Shown here in pieces: positions 26,512 through 35,965 of a DNA stretch of 64,000 nucleotides. The notes beneath the pieces are model-generated. The model was given only the letters and a program-made list of their open reading frames with translations, had not been told where the DNA came from and searched no databases. The DNA is from Streptomyces sp. NBC_00239 (GTDB taxonomy: Bacteria; Actinomycetota; Actinomycetes; Streptomycetales; Streptomycetaceae). The position numbers and the translations under genes were made by a program. The stretch covers positions 1,488,001 through 1,552,000 of the forward strand of contig NZ_CP108095.1 of NCBI RefSeq assembly GCF_036194065.1. Reading direction: 5' to 3'. Numbering within the stretch: position 1 is the stretch's first letter; the number at the start of each line of letters is the position of its first letter.

Positions 26512-28635
26512 ATGACGACGACACCAGGCCGACGGCGGCCGGCAGCGTGGGCCCTGGCCGCCTCGCTGATCTGCGCGGCGCCGCTGTGGGCGGGCCCGCC
26601 GCCCGCGGCCGCCGCGGCCCGTACCGGCCACGCCCTCCAGGCGACGGCGAGCGCCGGCCACACCCTGTCGGTGACGGCGAGCACCGTACGGGCACCCGGT
26701 GACCTGGTCACCTACACCCTCACGGCGAAGAACAACGGCCCGTCCGTGGCCCGCAACGTGACGGCCAAGGACCGGCTGCCCGAGGGGATCACCTACGTGG
26801 GCTCCTCGGACGGCTGCACCGAAACCGCGCAGATCGTCACCTGCGGCCCGGAGCCCCAGCTGGGCGTCGGCCAGAGCAAGAGCTGGACGTTCCAGGCCCG
26901 GCTCAGCGCGTCGTACCAGGGTGACGGCTCGGACCTCGGCAACAGCGCCAGCGGGAAGTCGGACGCCTCCGACCCGGTCCCGGGCAACAACACGGCTCCC
27001 CCGGTGCTGCCGCCGGGCCCGTTCGACCCGGTGTCCGACCTGGCCACCGTCAAGACCCCGCTGGGCGCCGGGCCGACCGTCCCCGGCCAGGAGTACGAGT
27101 ACGAGATCCGCACCTCCAACAAGGGTCCCTCGGACGCTCGCAACGTCACGGTGACCGACACCCTGCCCGACGGCCTGACCTTCGTGTCCTCGGCCGACCC
27201 GTGCAGCGTGTCCGGACGGACCGTCACCTGCGGCCCCCGGGCCCGACTGGTCCCCGGCGCCGAGGTGGTGTGGACGTTCAAGGTGAGGCTGGACCCCGCC
27301 TACGCGGGTGACGGCGGCGACCTGCGCAACACCGCCACCTCGGCGTCCGCCTCCAAGGACCCCGAACCGGCCGACAACACCTCGCGGCCGGTGCTGCCGC
27401 CCGGCGGCGTCACCGAGCCGCAGGCCGACGTGTGGGCGGCCAAGCAGCCGGTCACCGACACGCCCATCGCTCCCGGGCAGACCTTCGAGTACGTCGTCAC
27501 CGCGACCAACGACGGCCCGTCCCGCGCGCTCGGCACCACGATGACCGACAGGCTGCCGGCCCGGCTCGCCTTCGTCGGCTCCGCCGACGGCTGCACCGCC
27601 ACCGACGCCACCGTCACCTGCGGCCCGGCGGCCGTACTGGAGCCCGGCGCGTCGAAGCGCTGGCGGTTCACGGTCCGGCTGGACAGCACGTACACCGGTG
27701 ACGGCTCCGACATCCGCAACACGGTGACGGCGGCCGCCCGGACCAAGGACCCCAAGCCGGAGAACAACACGAGCAGCCCCGCCGGCCTGCCCGGCAGCAG
27801 GGTGAACAAGCCGACCGCCGACCTGGCCCTCACCAAGCAGGCGGTGGGCAGCACGCCGCCGGTGCCGGGCGAGACCTTCGACTACCGGATCCGGGTCACC
27901 AACAACGGCCCGTCCGCCGACGCCTTCAACGTCAAGCTCACCGACAACCTCCCCGAGGGCCTGTCGTACGTGGCCTCCTCCCCGGCCGGCTGCACCGTCG
28001 CGGGCCACCTGGTCTCGTGCAAGCGCACCGCCCCCCTCAAGGTCGGCGAGAGCGTCGAGTACCTCCTGACGGTCAAGGTCGATCCCGCGTACAGCGGCGA
28101 CGGCAGCGACCTGCGCAACACCGCGCACGTCACGGCGGACAACATCGACCCCGCCAGTGCGAACGACAGCGACACCGCGTCCGTGCCCGGCGGCGACGTC
28201 GCCGCGCCCGCCGCGGACCTCGTGCTCTCCAAGCGGCCCGTGCAGAGCACCCCGGTGGCCCCGGGCGAGACCTTCGACTACGCCCTGACGGTCACCAACA
28301 ACGGCCCCTCGCAGGCCGAGCAGATCACCGTCACCGACACCCTGCCGACCGCGCTGAGCTTCGTCTCCGGCGACGCCGCGTGCACCGCCGGGCGGACCGT
28401 GAGCTGCGGCCCGCTCGCCCGCCTCGCCCCGGGCGCCTCGATCACCTGGGTGATCAAGGTGAAGCTGGACGCGGACTACTCCGGTGACGGCTCGGACATC
28501 CGCAACACCGCCACCGTCTCCGCCCTCACCCGCGACCCGAAGCCGGAGAACAACACCAGCAACGCCGCGGGCCCGCCCGGCGGCACGGTCAAGGACCCGA
28601 CTGCCGACCTGGAGGTGGGCAAGACGACCCCCTGA
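26512..28635 (+). CDS. Secreted DUF11-repeat protein
   Basis: A 707-residue exported protein with a signal peptide (residues 5-37) and then five tandem DUF11 domains of about 128 residues. Each has a VTNNGPS-type strand, a Cys pair around DGCT...VTCGP and a terminal GDGSDxRNT motif. The paired cysteines in each unit suggest disulfides outside the cell. Like its upstream neighbour it ends at the first strand of a further repeat (ADLEVGKTTP). The start has GGAAAG 8 bases upstream. It lies 84 bases after the lectin-DUF11 gene and is probably co-expressed, perhaps as a shared surface fibre. Confidence 0.78.
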   Translation: MTTTPGRRRPAAWALAASLICAAPLWAGPPPAAAAARTGHALQATASAGHTLSVTASTVRAPGDLVTYTLTAKNNGPSVARNVTAKDRLPEGITYVGSSDGCTETAQIVTCGPEPQLGVGQSKSWTFQARLSASYQGDGSDLGNSASGKSDASDPVPGNNTAPPVLPPGPFDPVSDLATVKTPLGAGPTVPGQEYEYEIRTSNKGPSDARNVTVTDTLPDGLTFVSSADPCSVSGRTVTCGPRARLVPGAEVVWTFKVRLDPAYAGDGGDLRNTATSASASKDPEPADNTSRPVLPPGGVTEPQADVWAAKQPVTDTPIAPGQTFEYVVTATNDGPSRALGTTMTDRLPARLAFVGSADGCTATDATVTCGPAAVLEPGASKRWRFTVRLDSTYTGDGSDIRNTVTAAARTKDPKPENNTSSPAGLPGSRVNKPTADLALTKQAVGSTPPVPGETFDYRIRVTNNGPSADAFNVKLTDNLPEGLSYVASSPAGCTVAGHLVSCKRTAPLKVGESVEYLLTVKVDPAYSGDGSDLRNTAHVTADNIDPASANDSDTASVPGGDVAAPAADLVLSKRPVQSTPVAPGETFDYALTVTNNGPSQAEQITVTDTLPTALSFVSGDAACTAGRTVSCGPLARLAPGASITWVIKVKLDADYSGDGSDIRNTATVSALTRDPKPENNTSNAAGPPGGTVKDPTADLEVGKTTP

Positions 28636-28655
28636 CCGGCCCCGAGCACGCATGA

Positions 28656-28690
28656 ACCAGTGGGGTGTACCAGCAGTACACCCCACTGGT
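28656..28690. promoter_or_regulatory. Perfect 15-bp inverted repeat (probable TetR operator or terminator)
   Basis: Arms 28656-28670 and 28676-28690 are exact reverse complements separated by five bases, with the core TGGGGTGTAC. It sits 20 bases after the DUF11 stop, and about 27 bases before a fragment that reads like the start of a TetR regulator. That spacing suits an autoregulatory operator, although the stem could also terminate the DUF11 transcript. Confidence 0.6.
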
Positions 28691-28717
28691 ACGGACTAGC
28701 GGTCCCCTGTCTCTGCC

Positions 28718-28795
28718 CGCTTCGACCGCCTGCCCCCCGAGCGCCGGGAGCTCATCCTCGGCACGGCGCGCCGCCGCCTCGCCGAGCACGGCTCG
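28718..28795 (+). pseudogene. Relic of a TetR-family regulator N-terminus
   Basis: In frame 2, codons from 28718 read RFDRLPPERRELILGTARRR then LAEHGS, a strong match to the first helix of TetR regulators. There is no start codon in frame (a TAG lies at 28697), and similarity is lost after about 26 codons. A +1 shift then gives LGFTSV, resembling the next TetR helix, so a frameshift is likely. No DNA-recognition helix or ligand domain remains. It is a decayed fragment, probably not expressed. Confidence 0.5.
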
Positions 28796-28877
28796 GATTC
28801 ACGAGCGTCCACCGCACCGCACCGGGCCCCCGGGGATCACCGCGATGGCCCGCCCTCCCGCCGCCGGGCAACGAGTC

Positions 28878-28911
28878 GGGGGCCGCTCCGGATGTCTCCG
28901 GAACGGCCCCC
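28878..28911. terminator. Hairpin terminator for the Rhs gene
   Basis: Arms 28878-28892 and 28897-28911 pair over 15 bases with one G-T mismatch around a 4-base loop, 20 bases beyond the Rhs stop on the minus strand. The same stem style, 15-16 bp with a CCGGA/TCCGG apex, recurs at 36435-36470. Confidence 0.75.
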
Positions 28912-28930
28912 GCTCACCTACTGGTCAGGA

Positions 28931-31900
28931 TCAGCCCGTCGAGGGGCGGATCTGGGTGGTCTTGTTCTTCATGGCGGCGACAGTGTCCAGCATTCCCTGG
29001 TGGAACTGTTCCTTGGTCATGCCGTTTCCGTATTTGTTGTACATCTCGATGCCCTGGCGGACGCTGATCACGTCACCCGCATCGGTACCGCCGTTGAAGA
29101 TGCTGGCGCCGGGGAACGCCGCGGTGGCGCCGTCCTCCAACTCCTTGTCGCTGAACCCGCCTTCCTTGCCCACGAAGCCGTAGTGCACGTTCGACCAGAT
29201 GTCGTAGAACGCCTCGTCATCGGTGCCGGGCACCTTGAAGAAGTAGTCGGGCTCGGTGCGCAGGTCGAACATCTTCTTGAGCTTCGGCTTGTGGTCCCAT
29301 GGCCCATCGGCACGGACCTGGACGATCCACCAGAACTGGGCGTCGAGCACGCCCCAGCTGTTGTTGGCGGCGTTGATGTGCCGCAACGTGGAGGACTTCA
29401 TGTTCCGCATGATCTCGGCGTACATGTAGTCCTCGGCGGCCTGCCAGCGCGCCGCGCCCAGCAGGCGTGCGGCGCGCCGCTCCGCCGCCACGCGCAGCGC
29501 CTTGCGCTCCGCGTTGTAGGCCCGGTGCCGGTCCGACATGTGGTTGGAGCCGCTGCACCTGCCACGGGTGGTGCAGTTCCAGCGTCCGGCGCGGTCGGCG
29601 GCCTCTTCCATCCGCTGGGACGCCGCCTCGCAGGAGCGCTGCCCGCAGTTGTCGGAGTAGTCGCCGATGACACCGTCGCTGTCGCCGGGCACGCCCGCGC
29701 AGATTCCGTCACGGCCGCCGCCGGGCGAGCCGTGGAGGCACATCTTGCCGTCCGGGTCGGAGTTGGTGACCGGGTTGTTGTCGGCGTAGGCGTAGCCGTT
29801 CCAGCTCTGCGGGTCGGCGCCGTCCAGCAGCGGGTCGGTGCTGATGAAGCGGCCGGTCGACGGCTGGTACTGGCGGACGCCGAGGTTGGTCAGGTTCGTC
29901 GCGGTGTCCTTGGTACCGCCCACGAAGCCCTTGGTGCCGGCCCAGGCCGCGGGCTGTGCGCCGCGCGGGTTGCCGAAGGGGTCGCTGGTGCGTCGGGTGA
30001 CGGCCAGCGTCGACAGGTCGACGGTGAGGGCGCTGGTGCCCTGGTGGTCGGAGACCTGGGCGACGAACGCTCCGGCGGCCGTGCCCGCGCCCGTGCGGAC
30101 GATGGTCATGCCGCCGGGGATGGGGTAGTAGCGGGTGCCGGTCTGCGCCTTGGTGGCGGTGTCCACGGCCAGCTCGTCGGTGCCGAGGGTGATCGTGGTC
30201 TTGCCGGGGTTGCGGCGGACGATCTGGTTGCCGTCCGCGTCGTACACGTAGGTGGTGGTGGTGTTGGGGACGGTCCACTTCTGTCCGGCGGGCACCGTGG
30301 TGGCGCAGTCGCCGAGGACGAGGTTGAGGCTGTCGGTCGCGACGTCGCCGGGGACGGCGAGGCAGCGGCCGGAAGCGGGGTTGTGGAAGGTGCTGTCGGC
30401 GCGCGCCGTCCAGGTCTGGGCGGCGGTGCCGTCACAGACGCGGAGGTGGACCGCCGAGCCGGCCGCGGTGCCCATGGCCTGCAGGCACTTGTTGCCGGTG
30501 GAGAGCCGGTCGCCGGCGGTGGAGAACCGCTGGCCGGCTCCGGTGTTGCAGGTGTAGATCTGCACCGGCGTTCCGACGGCGGAGCTGCCGCCCTCCATGT
30601 CCATGCACTTGCCGCCGATGCCCTTGATCTGGGCGGCGGTGGTGAGCGAGGCGACCCTGCCCTCGGCGTTCCAGGTCAGCGTGCTGGTGCCGGCCTTTCC
30701 GGCCCGGAAGGACGTGGTGTTGCCGGCCGCGTCGTACTGGTAGACGTCGTTGTTGGTGCTGGTCGACGTCGTGGCGGTGGTGGTGAGCAGCGCGTGCGGA
30801 CCACCCGTGCCGCCGCCCGCGGTGGGCGCGCCGGTCGGGGCGTTGACCGTGCCCGGGGCGTTGAACGCCTGGGTGGTGGTGACGTCCTTGGTGGTGTCGC
30901 CGGCCGGGTCGTGGCTGACCTGCTTGGTGCGGTTGCCCGTCAGGTCGTAGCTGTAGTCCTGCCAGTACGGTGCCCCGGTGCCGAGGGTGGCGACGGTCGG
31001 CGTGGCGCCGGCGCAGCTGCCCTGGTCCTGGGTCTGTCCCGGCACCGGTGCGGCCAGGCCGCGGGTGTCGGTCCACGCCGTCGTGAGCCGGCCGAGTGCG
31101 TCGTAGGTGAAGCACTGGCGGTCGGTCTGGGCGGGGAGGTTGTCGGCGATGCCGGTGATCGAGGTGACCTGTCCGGCGTCGTTGTAGGTGTAGCCCGTCT
31201 GCTGCACGGCGCCCGTGGTGGACGTCTGCTTGTCGACGAACTGCTGCCGGGCCCGGCCGGTGGCCTGGTCGTAGTCGGTGGTGGTGACGACCTGCGTGGC
31301 CCACGGGTTGACGGTCGAGCGGATCGGGCGCCCGAAGGCGTCGTACTCCGTCTGGGTGTCGTAGGTGGTGGCGCCGGCGTACTTGTACATCAGACCGTAG
31401 TCGTTGTACGTGTACGCGATGTCGTCGACGGGCAGGCCGCCGAGCGCCGGCAGGAGCGTCTGCTTGGGGTGGCCGGTGATCTTGTCGTAGACCGAGCTGG
31501 TCGTGTACGAGAAGGTGCCGGAGGCCAGCCCGGCGTCCGTGCCGGGGATGGTGACCGTCGAACCCGTGGCGTGGCCGGCGTCGTCGTAGCCCTTGATCGC
31601 GGTGGTGTAGGCCTGCCCGCTCGTGCCTCCGACGTAGCGCGTCGAGGAGGCGGCCTTGCCCTTGCCGCCCGGCGCGGTGTCGAACTTCCAGGCCGCGAGC
31701 TGCTTGGCCGCCGCGGTGGTGGCGCCGTCGTACATGGCGCTGCGCCGGCCGAGCAGGTCGTAGACGTAGGTCAGTGTCTGGTTCTTCGCGTTGGTGGTGC
31801 TGCTGAGCCGTCCGGCGGCGTCCCAGGTCTGGGTGGACGTGCCGGTGTCCGGGTCGGTCGCGGTGATCTGGCGCCCGCGCTGGTCATAGCCGTACGACCA

Positions 31901-34900
31901 GGTGTTGCCGGCCGCGTCCTTGCGGGTCAGCGGGTTGCCGTCCACCGTGTACGTGAAGCGGGTGACGGTGGCGTCGGCGGCGTTGCCCGTCGCCGTGCGG
32001 CCGTTGTACTGCCACAGCTCCGTCTGACGGCCGCGGCCGTCGGTGAGCGAGGTGGTCGTCGCGGAGCCCTGCGGGGGCACCACGTCGGTCCGGTCGACGC
32101 CCTTGTAGTCGGTCGTGGTCCGGGACTGCTCCACGCCCAGCGACCAGACGGCGCTGACCACGGCCCGGCCCAGGCCGTCATAGGTGGTGCGGGTCTGCGA
32201 CGGGACGGTGCTGTCCGCCACGGCCAGGAGGCTTCCGGTGGGGCCCGACGCGTTGTTGTACCAGGGCGCGTTGACGGCCCGGGTGCGGCCCTGCGAGTCG
32301 GTCAGGGTGTCCGAGACGAGCCTGCCGGTGTACGCCGGGTTGGCCGGCGTCGTCTGGTTCTGCCGGGTCCGGGCGAAGCCGTCCAGGATGTCGATGCTCG
32401 TGACGTAGACCGGCGTGTCGCCGTCCTTCGACAGCTTCTTGGTGGTGGTGGTCGACGGAATGCCGGCCTTGTCGGACACCGTGTACGAGAACGCGTTGTT
32501 GGCGTTCGGGTGGGAGGCCGGGGTGCGGCCCGGCAGCCACACGCCGGTGGACCGTCCGAGCGCGTCGTAGGTCTGCGTGGTCGTCTTGAGGTTCTGGTCC
32601 GTGACGGTCAGCGGCAGGTTGCGCCGGACGTCCAGGGTGGTGACGGAGTCCCAGCTGCCCGTCGCCTGTCCGGGAACGGGCTTGGAGGCGGTGAGCGTGG
32701 ACGGCAGCTCGCCGGCCGCGGCCGGGGTGTACGTGGTCGTCGTGACCGCGCCGCCCGGGTGCTCGGCGTCCTTGCTGTTGGGGTCCTTGGCGGAGACGGT
32801 CCGGCCGTAGGCGTCGTAGGAGGTGACGGCCGTCGGCAGGAAGGTCGCCGTGCCGTCCGTCTCGTAGCGGTCGAGGACCTCCTGCGAGGTCGCGTCGGCC
32901 GTGGCCGCGGCCTGCCCGGCGGGCAGGTTGTCGTAGAGGGTGCGGGTACGGGCGACGGTGTTGGCCGCCGTCGGGTCGACGGTGCAGGCGTCCGTCCCGG
33001 AGACCACGGTCTTCTCGCTGACCAGGCCGCTGACCTGCGGGTCGGGGCCGGTGGCGTAAGTGAGCCGGGAGCAAAGGTCGGGAAGGCCCGCGGTCTGCTC
33101 CAGGGTGGTGCGCGCACGGTTGTTGCGCGTGGAGTCGGTCGTCGTGGTGCTGACGGTCGACAGCCAGCTGCCGTCGGCCTTCTTGCCCTCCGTGGTGACG
33201 GCGGTCGTCGTGGCGGAGTAGCGGGCGACGAGGTCGGGCAGGCCCGAACCGCGGGACTGCGTGGCGGTCGCCACCTCGCCCGAGGCGCTGTTCACGCTGC
33301 GGCTGACGACGCTGCCGCCGGCCTGGTCGAAGGTCTCGGACTGGAGCATCTGGCCGCTGAGCCAGTCGTGGTCCGGGACGGTCCGGCCGAGGGCGTCGGT
33401 GAGCTGGACGGTGCGGGTGCCGCCGGCCTTGCGGGCGTCACCGTGCATGCCCTGCCGGTAGGTGGTGCGCGTCTGGGACTTGGGGCCGTCGTTGCCGTTG
33501 CCGGTGGTGGCCGTCACGGTGGCGAAGCCGCGGAACTCGCCCCAGGTGCGGGCCTTGGCCTCGGTGTACTGGCTGTCGTCGCGGTGCCAGCCGGCCGGGC
33601 CGTACGTGTAGGCGGTGACCTTCTGCGGGGCGTCGGTCGTGGTGTCGTTCTCGGTGAGCGAGGCGACGGTGTAGCGGTTGAACCAGTCGAGGACCGGGTC
33701 CGCGTCGAGGACCGAGCCCGGCGGGGTCCAGCGGACCGGGTAGCAGGCCTTGGTGTTGTCGTCCTCGGCGGTCGGCATCACCCGGTTGATGCGGGAACAG
33801 GCCGGCAGGTTGTAGTCGACGTTGAGGACGCCGCCGGTCTCGTTCTTGATCTGCTGGATCCGCGCCCGGTTGATCCGCGGCGGCGCCGGGACGAGGTCGG
33901 TGCCGTCGACCCGGTTGGGGAGCATGACGGGCACGAAGGTCACGGCGGGCAGCGTGAGCTCGGGGCTGGCCGTCTTGCCGGTGCGCTGGACGGAGTCCAG
34001 CCACAGGGCCTTCTGGCTGATGGGCTCGTTGGGGTTGTTGAGGTCCTTCGGGTCCGGGAAGGAGTGCTTCAGCGTGTAGGAGTCGACGTCCTGCCAGGCG
34101 TTGTTGACGCGCACCTGGGTCAGGACGGACGCCAGCCGGCGCGTGGTGAAGTACGTCGGCGACAGGCCGGTGCAGGTGCCGGTGCTCTTGCACTCCTGGT
34201 CGACCGGCACGTCGGGCCAGTTGTTCTTGTTGGCCACGGTGCGCTGCGACGGGTCGCAGGTCGCCGTGTTCTCACAGCGCTCCGCGGTGGTGAGGGTGAT
34301 GCGTGCGGCGGGCTGCAGGGCGCCCTTGGCCGCGACCTGCTCGGACAGCCGCTGGCCGTACGCCACCGACGCCAGGGTGTTGGCGCGGGTGTACGCGGTG
34401 AGCACGCCGTTGCCGATGTTCTGGCCGCCGCCGCGCGAGTAGTGGTTCGTCTCGGGCGCCCAGGTGTACGTGGTCAGGTTGCCGTGCGCGTCGACGGAGT
34501 AGTCGAGCTGGAGGCGCTGCCACATCGTGCACCAGGAGGCGTTGCCCTTGGCGGAGTCGTAGCACGGGTCGCCCGCCTTGGGCGAGTACACCGGAGCGCT
34601 GGAGACGGAGTTCGTCGCCGGGTCGGTCTTGTCACCCCCGGGGAGGTGGTTGAGGCCGAAGTAGAAGACCGTGCCGCTGCTGTCGGTGACCTTGGCGTAG
34701 GCGCCGTCCTTGACGCCGTTGCCGGCGCCGGAGCCGAACTCGATCTTCGTGCCGTCGTCGTTCTTCAGCCGCCACACGCCGGTGGCCGCGTCGGTCGAGG
34801 CAGCCCCGGTGGCGACCCGGACGAGCTGGCCGGAGTGGCCGCCCAGCGACAGGGTCGCGTTGAAGCCGGCCCAGCAGTGGTCACCGGAGTGGGTGATGCC

Positions 34901-35962
34901 CGCCTTGTCGCACGGCTTGTAGGTGCGCTCGATGAAGCCGGGGTTCAGGTCCCAGCCGTCGCCGATCCAGGACGCCTGCGCGTTCGTGGCGGAGGTACGG
35001 CCGTCCACCGACGACGAGTCGTAGGAAAGGGCCAGCGCGGGTGCCGCGCCGCCGAGCGACGAGGGCGCCAGGAACGGGTAGCTGTAGGTGAGGGCGCCGG
35101 AGGAGCCGCCCGATCCCCAGGCCGAAGACGGGTTCAGGGCGGACGCCTTGTAGTCTCCGCCGCCACCTTCCTCGGCGGTCTCGGCCGCCAGGAGCATCGG
35201 TGCCGCGGAGGGGCCGGCGGCGGACCGGACGAGCGGCGACTGGAGCGCGCTCTTGGCGGTCCTGGCGGGAGCCGGGGTCACGGCCGGTACGGAGACCTCG
35301 GCCGTCACCTGCCCGGTGGCCTTGTCGTAGCGCGTGACGAGCGGGGTGCGGACCGTGCACGACGGCACGTTCGGCCGGGTCGCGGCGCAGGCGGGCAGTG
35401 CCACCAGGCGGCCGCGGGAGGCGAACTGCCCGCCGGTGGCCCGCTCCAGGGCCGCCGCGTCGATGCCGAGCCGCACCGGCACCGTGCCGCGCGCGTCCTG
35501 CCCGAGCGCGGCGACGGAGAACAGCAGGCCGTGCACGCCCGCCGCCCGGGCGGTCTTCGTGTCGTTGCGCACGACGGTCACCGCGGGCAGCGGGGTCTTG
35601 CGGCCCTTCGTGGCGGAGGCCAGCCACACGGGGAGCTTCCCGGCCCGCGCGGGAGCCGCCGCGGGCTTGGCGGTGCCCGCCAGCCGCGAGACGGCCGGCA
35701 GCTCAACTGCCGCCCGGGACCGGGGCGGGACCGCGTACGGCGGCGCAACCGGCCCGCGCTTCTTCGGCTTGAGGGGCGATATCGAGACAGTCTTGGGCAG
35801 CGGCGTCTTCGGCGGCTGCCAGATTCTGTCGAAGTCCGGCTTGGCCGAAACGGCTTGGGCCGCCGGCACTGCCAGAAGGGACGTCGTCAGGGCCAGAATT
35901 AGCGGACCGGTTACCCGTATCCGCGTATTTCTCCCGGAACGACGCATGCCAAAGCGAGGCAT
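28931..35962 (-). CDS. Secreted Rhs/YD-repeat polymorphic toxin with ricin-type lectin insert and toxin-44-like C-terminus
   Basis: A 2343-residue protein. The signal peptide ends near AAQAV. Residues up to about 600 form the secreted shell N-terminus (ALTYSYPF, SSSVDGRTS). YD repeats (YDAAGN, YDLTGN types) run over about 600-2070. A ricin B-type lectin with QIYTCN and LRVCDGTAAQTW motifs is inserted near 1777-1905 inside one YD unit. The Rhs core ends at NPVTNSDPDGK (about residue 2070). The C-terminal 270 residues contain GPWDHKP and YDIWSNVHYGF, matching the predicted toxin-44 (Ntox44) RNase-like family. GTG 35965 directly precedes the chosen ATG, which has GGGGGA at better spacing. No immunity gene follows. 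Confidence 0.85.
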   Translation of the reverse strand: MPRFGMRRSGRNTRIRVTGPLILALTTSLLAVPAAQAVSAKPDFDRIWQPPKTPLPKTVSISPLKPKKRGPVAPPYAVPPRSRAAVELPAVSRLAGTAKPAAAPARAGKLPVWLASATKGRKTPLPAVTVVRNDTKTARAAGVHGLLFSVAALGQDARGTVPVRLGIDAAALERATGGQFASRGRLVALPACAATRPNVPSCTVRTPLVTRYDKATGQVTAEVSVPAVTPAPARTAKSALQSPLVRSAAGPSAAPMLLAAETAEEGGGGDYKASALNPSSAWGSGGSSGALTYSYPFLAPSSLGGAAPALALSYDSSSVDGRTSATNAQASWIGDGWDLNPGFIERTYKPCDKAGITHSGDHCWAGFNATLSLGGHSGQLVRVATGAASTDAATGVWRLKNDDGTKIEFGSGAGNGVKDGAYAKVTDSSGTVFYFGLNHLPGGDKTDPATNSVSSAPVYSPKAGDPCYDSAKGNASWCTMWQRLQLDYSVDAHGNLTTYTWAPETNHYSRGGGQNIGNGVLTAYTRANTLASVAYGQRLSEQVAAKGALQPAARITLTTAERCENTATCDPSQRTVANKNNWPDVPVDQECKSTGTCTGLSPTYFTTRRLASVLTQVRVNNAWQDVDSYTLKHSFPDPKDLNNPNEPISQKALWLDSVQRTGKTASPELTLPAVTFVPVMLPNRVDGTDLVPAPPRINRARIQQIKNETGGVLNVDYNLPACSRINRVMPTAEDDNTKACYPVRWTPPGSVLDADPVLDWFNRYTVASLTENDTTTDAPQKVTAYTYGPAGWHRDDSQYTEAKARTWGEFRGFATVTATTGNGNDGPKSQTRTTYRQGMHGDARKAGGTRTVQLTDALGRTVPDHDWLSGQMLQSETFDQAGGSVVSRSVNSASGEVATATQSRGSGLPDLVARYSATTTAVTTEGKKADGSWLSTVSTTTTDSTRNNRARTTLEQTAGLPDLCSRLTYATGPDPQVSGLVSEKTVVSGTDACTVDPTAANTVARTRTLYDNLPAGQAAATADATSQEVLDRYETDGTATFLPTAVTSYDAYGRTVSAKDPNSKDAEHPGGAVTTTTYTPAAAGELPSTLTASKPVPGQATGSWDSVTTLDVRRNLPLTVTDQNLKTTTQTYDALGRSTGVWLPGRTPASHPNANNAFSYTVSDKAGIPSTTTTKKLSKDGDTPVYVTSIDILDGFARTRQNQTTPANPAYTGRLVSDTLTDSQGRTRAVNAPWYNNASGPTGSLLAVADSTVPSQTRTTYDGLGRAVVSAVWSLGVEQSRTTTDYKGVDRTDVVPPQGSATTTSLTDGRGRQTELWQYNGRTATGNAADATVTRFTYTVDGNPLTRKDAAGNTWSYGYDQRGRQITATDPDTGTSTQTWDAAGRLSSTTNAKNQTLTYVYDLLGRRSAMYDGATTAAAKQLAAWKFDTAPGGKGKAASSTRYVGGTSGQAYTTAIKGYDDAGHATGSTVTIPGTDAGLASGTFSYTTSSVYDKITGHPKQTLLPALGGLPVDDIAYTYNDYGLMYKYAGATTYDTQTEYDAFGRPIRSTVNPWATQVVTTTDYDQATGRARQQFVDKQTSTTGAVQQTGYTYNDAGQVTSITGIADNLPAQTDRQCFTYDALGRLTTAWTDTRGLAAPVPGQTQDQGSCAGATPTVATLGTGAPYWQDYSYDLTGNRTKQVSHDPAGDTTKDVTTTQAFNAPGTVNAPTGAPTAGGGTGGPHALLTTTATTSTSTNNDVYQYDAAGNTTSFRAGKAGTSTLTWNAEGRVASLTTAAQIKGIGGKCMDMEGGSSAVGTPVQIYTCNTGAGQRFSTAGDRLSTGNKCLQAMGTAAGSAVHLRVCDGTAAQTWTARADSTFHNPASGRCLAVPGDVATDSLNLVLGDCATTVPAGQKWTVPNTTTTYVYDADGNQIVRRNPGKTTITLGTDELAVDTATKAQTGTRYYPIPGGMTIVRTGAGTAAGAFVAQVSDHQGTSALTVDLSTLAVTRRTSDPFGNPRGAQPAAWAGTKGFVGGTKDTATNLTNLGVRQYQPSTGRFISTDPLLDGADPQSWNGYAYADNNPVTNSDPDGKMCLHGSPGGGRDGICAGVPGDSDGVIGDYSDNCGQRSCEAASQRMEEAADRAGRWNCTTRGRCSGSNHMSDRHRAYNAERKALRVAAERRAARLLGAARWQAAEDYMYAEIMRNMKSSTLRHINAANNSWGVLDAQFWWIVQVRADGPWDHKPKLKKMFDLRTEPDYFFKVPGTDDEAFYDIWSNVHYGFVGKEGGFSDKELEDGATAAFPGASIFNGGTDAGDVISVRQGIEMYNKYGNGMTKEQFHQGMLDTVAAMKNKTTQIRPSTG

Positions 35963-35965
35963 CAC

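Noticed and set aside
23998..28686. A 1562-codon minus-strand open frame opposite the DUF11 genes
   Set aside because: Composition is Gly/Arg/Val-rich without motifs, and the opposite strand carries clear DUF11 and lectin domains with signal peptides.
28892..35902. A 2336-codon open frame on the plus strand opposite the Rhs gene
   Set aside because: It is an antisense shadow caused by high GC at third codon positions. It has no family motifs, whereas the minus strand encodes a textbook Rhs protein.
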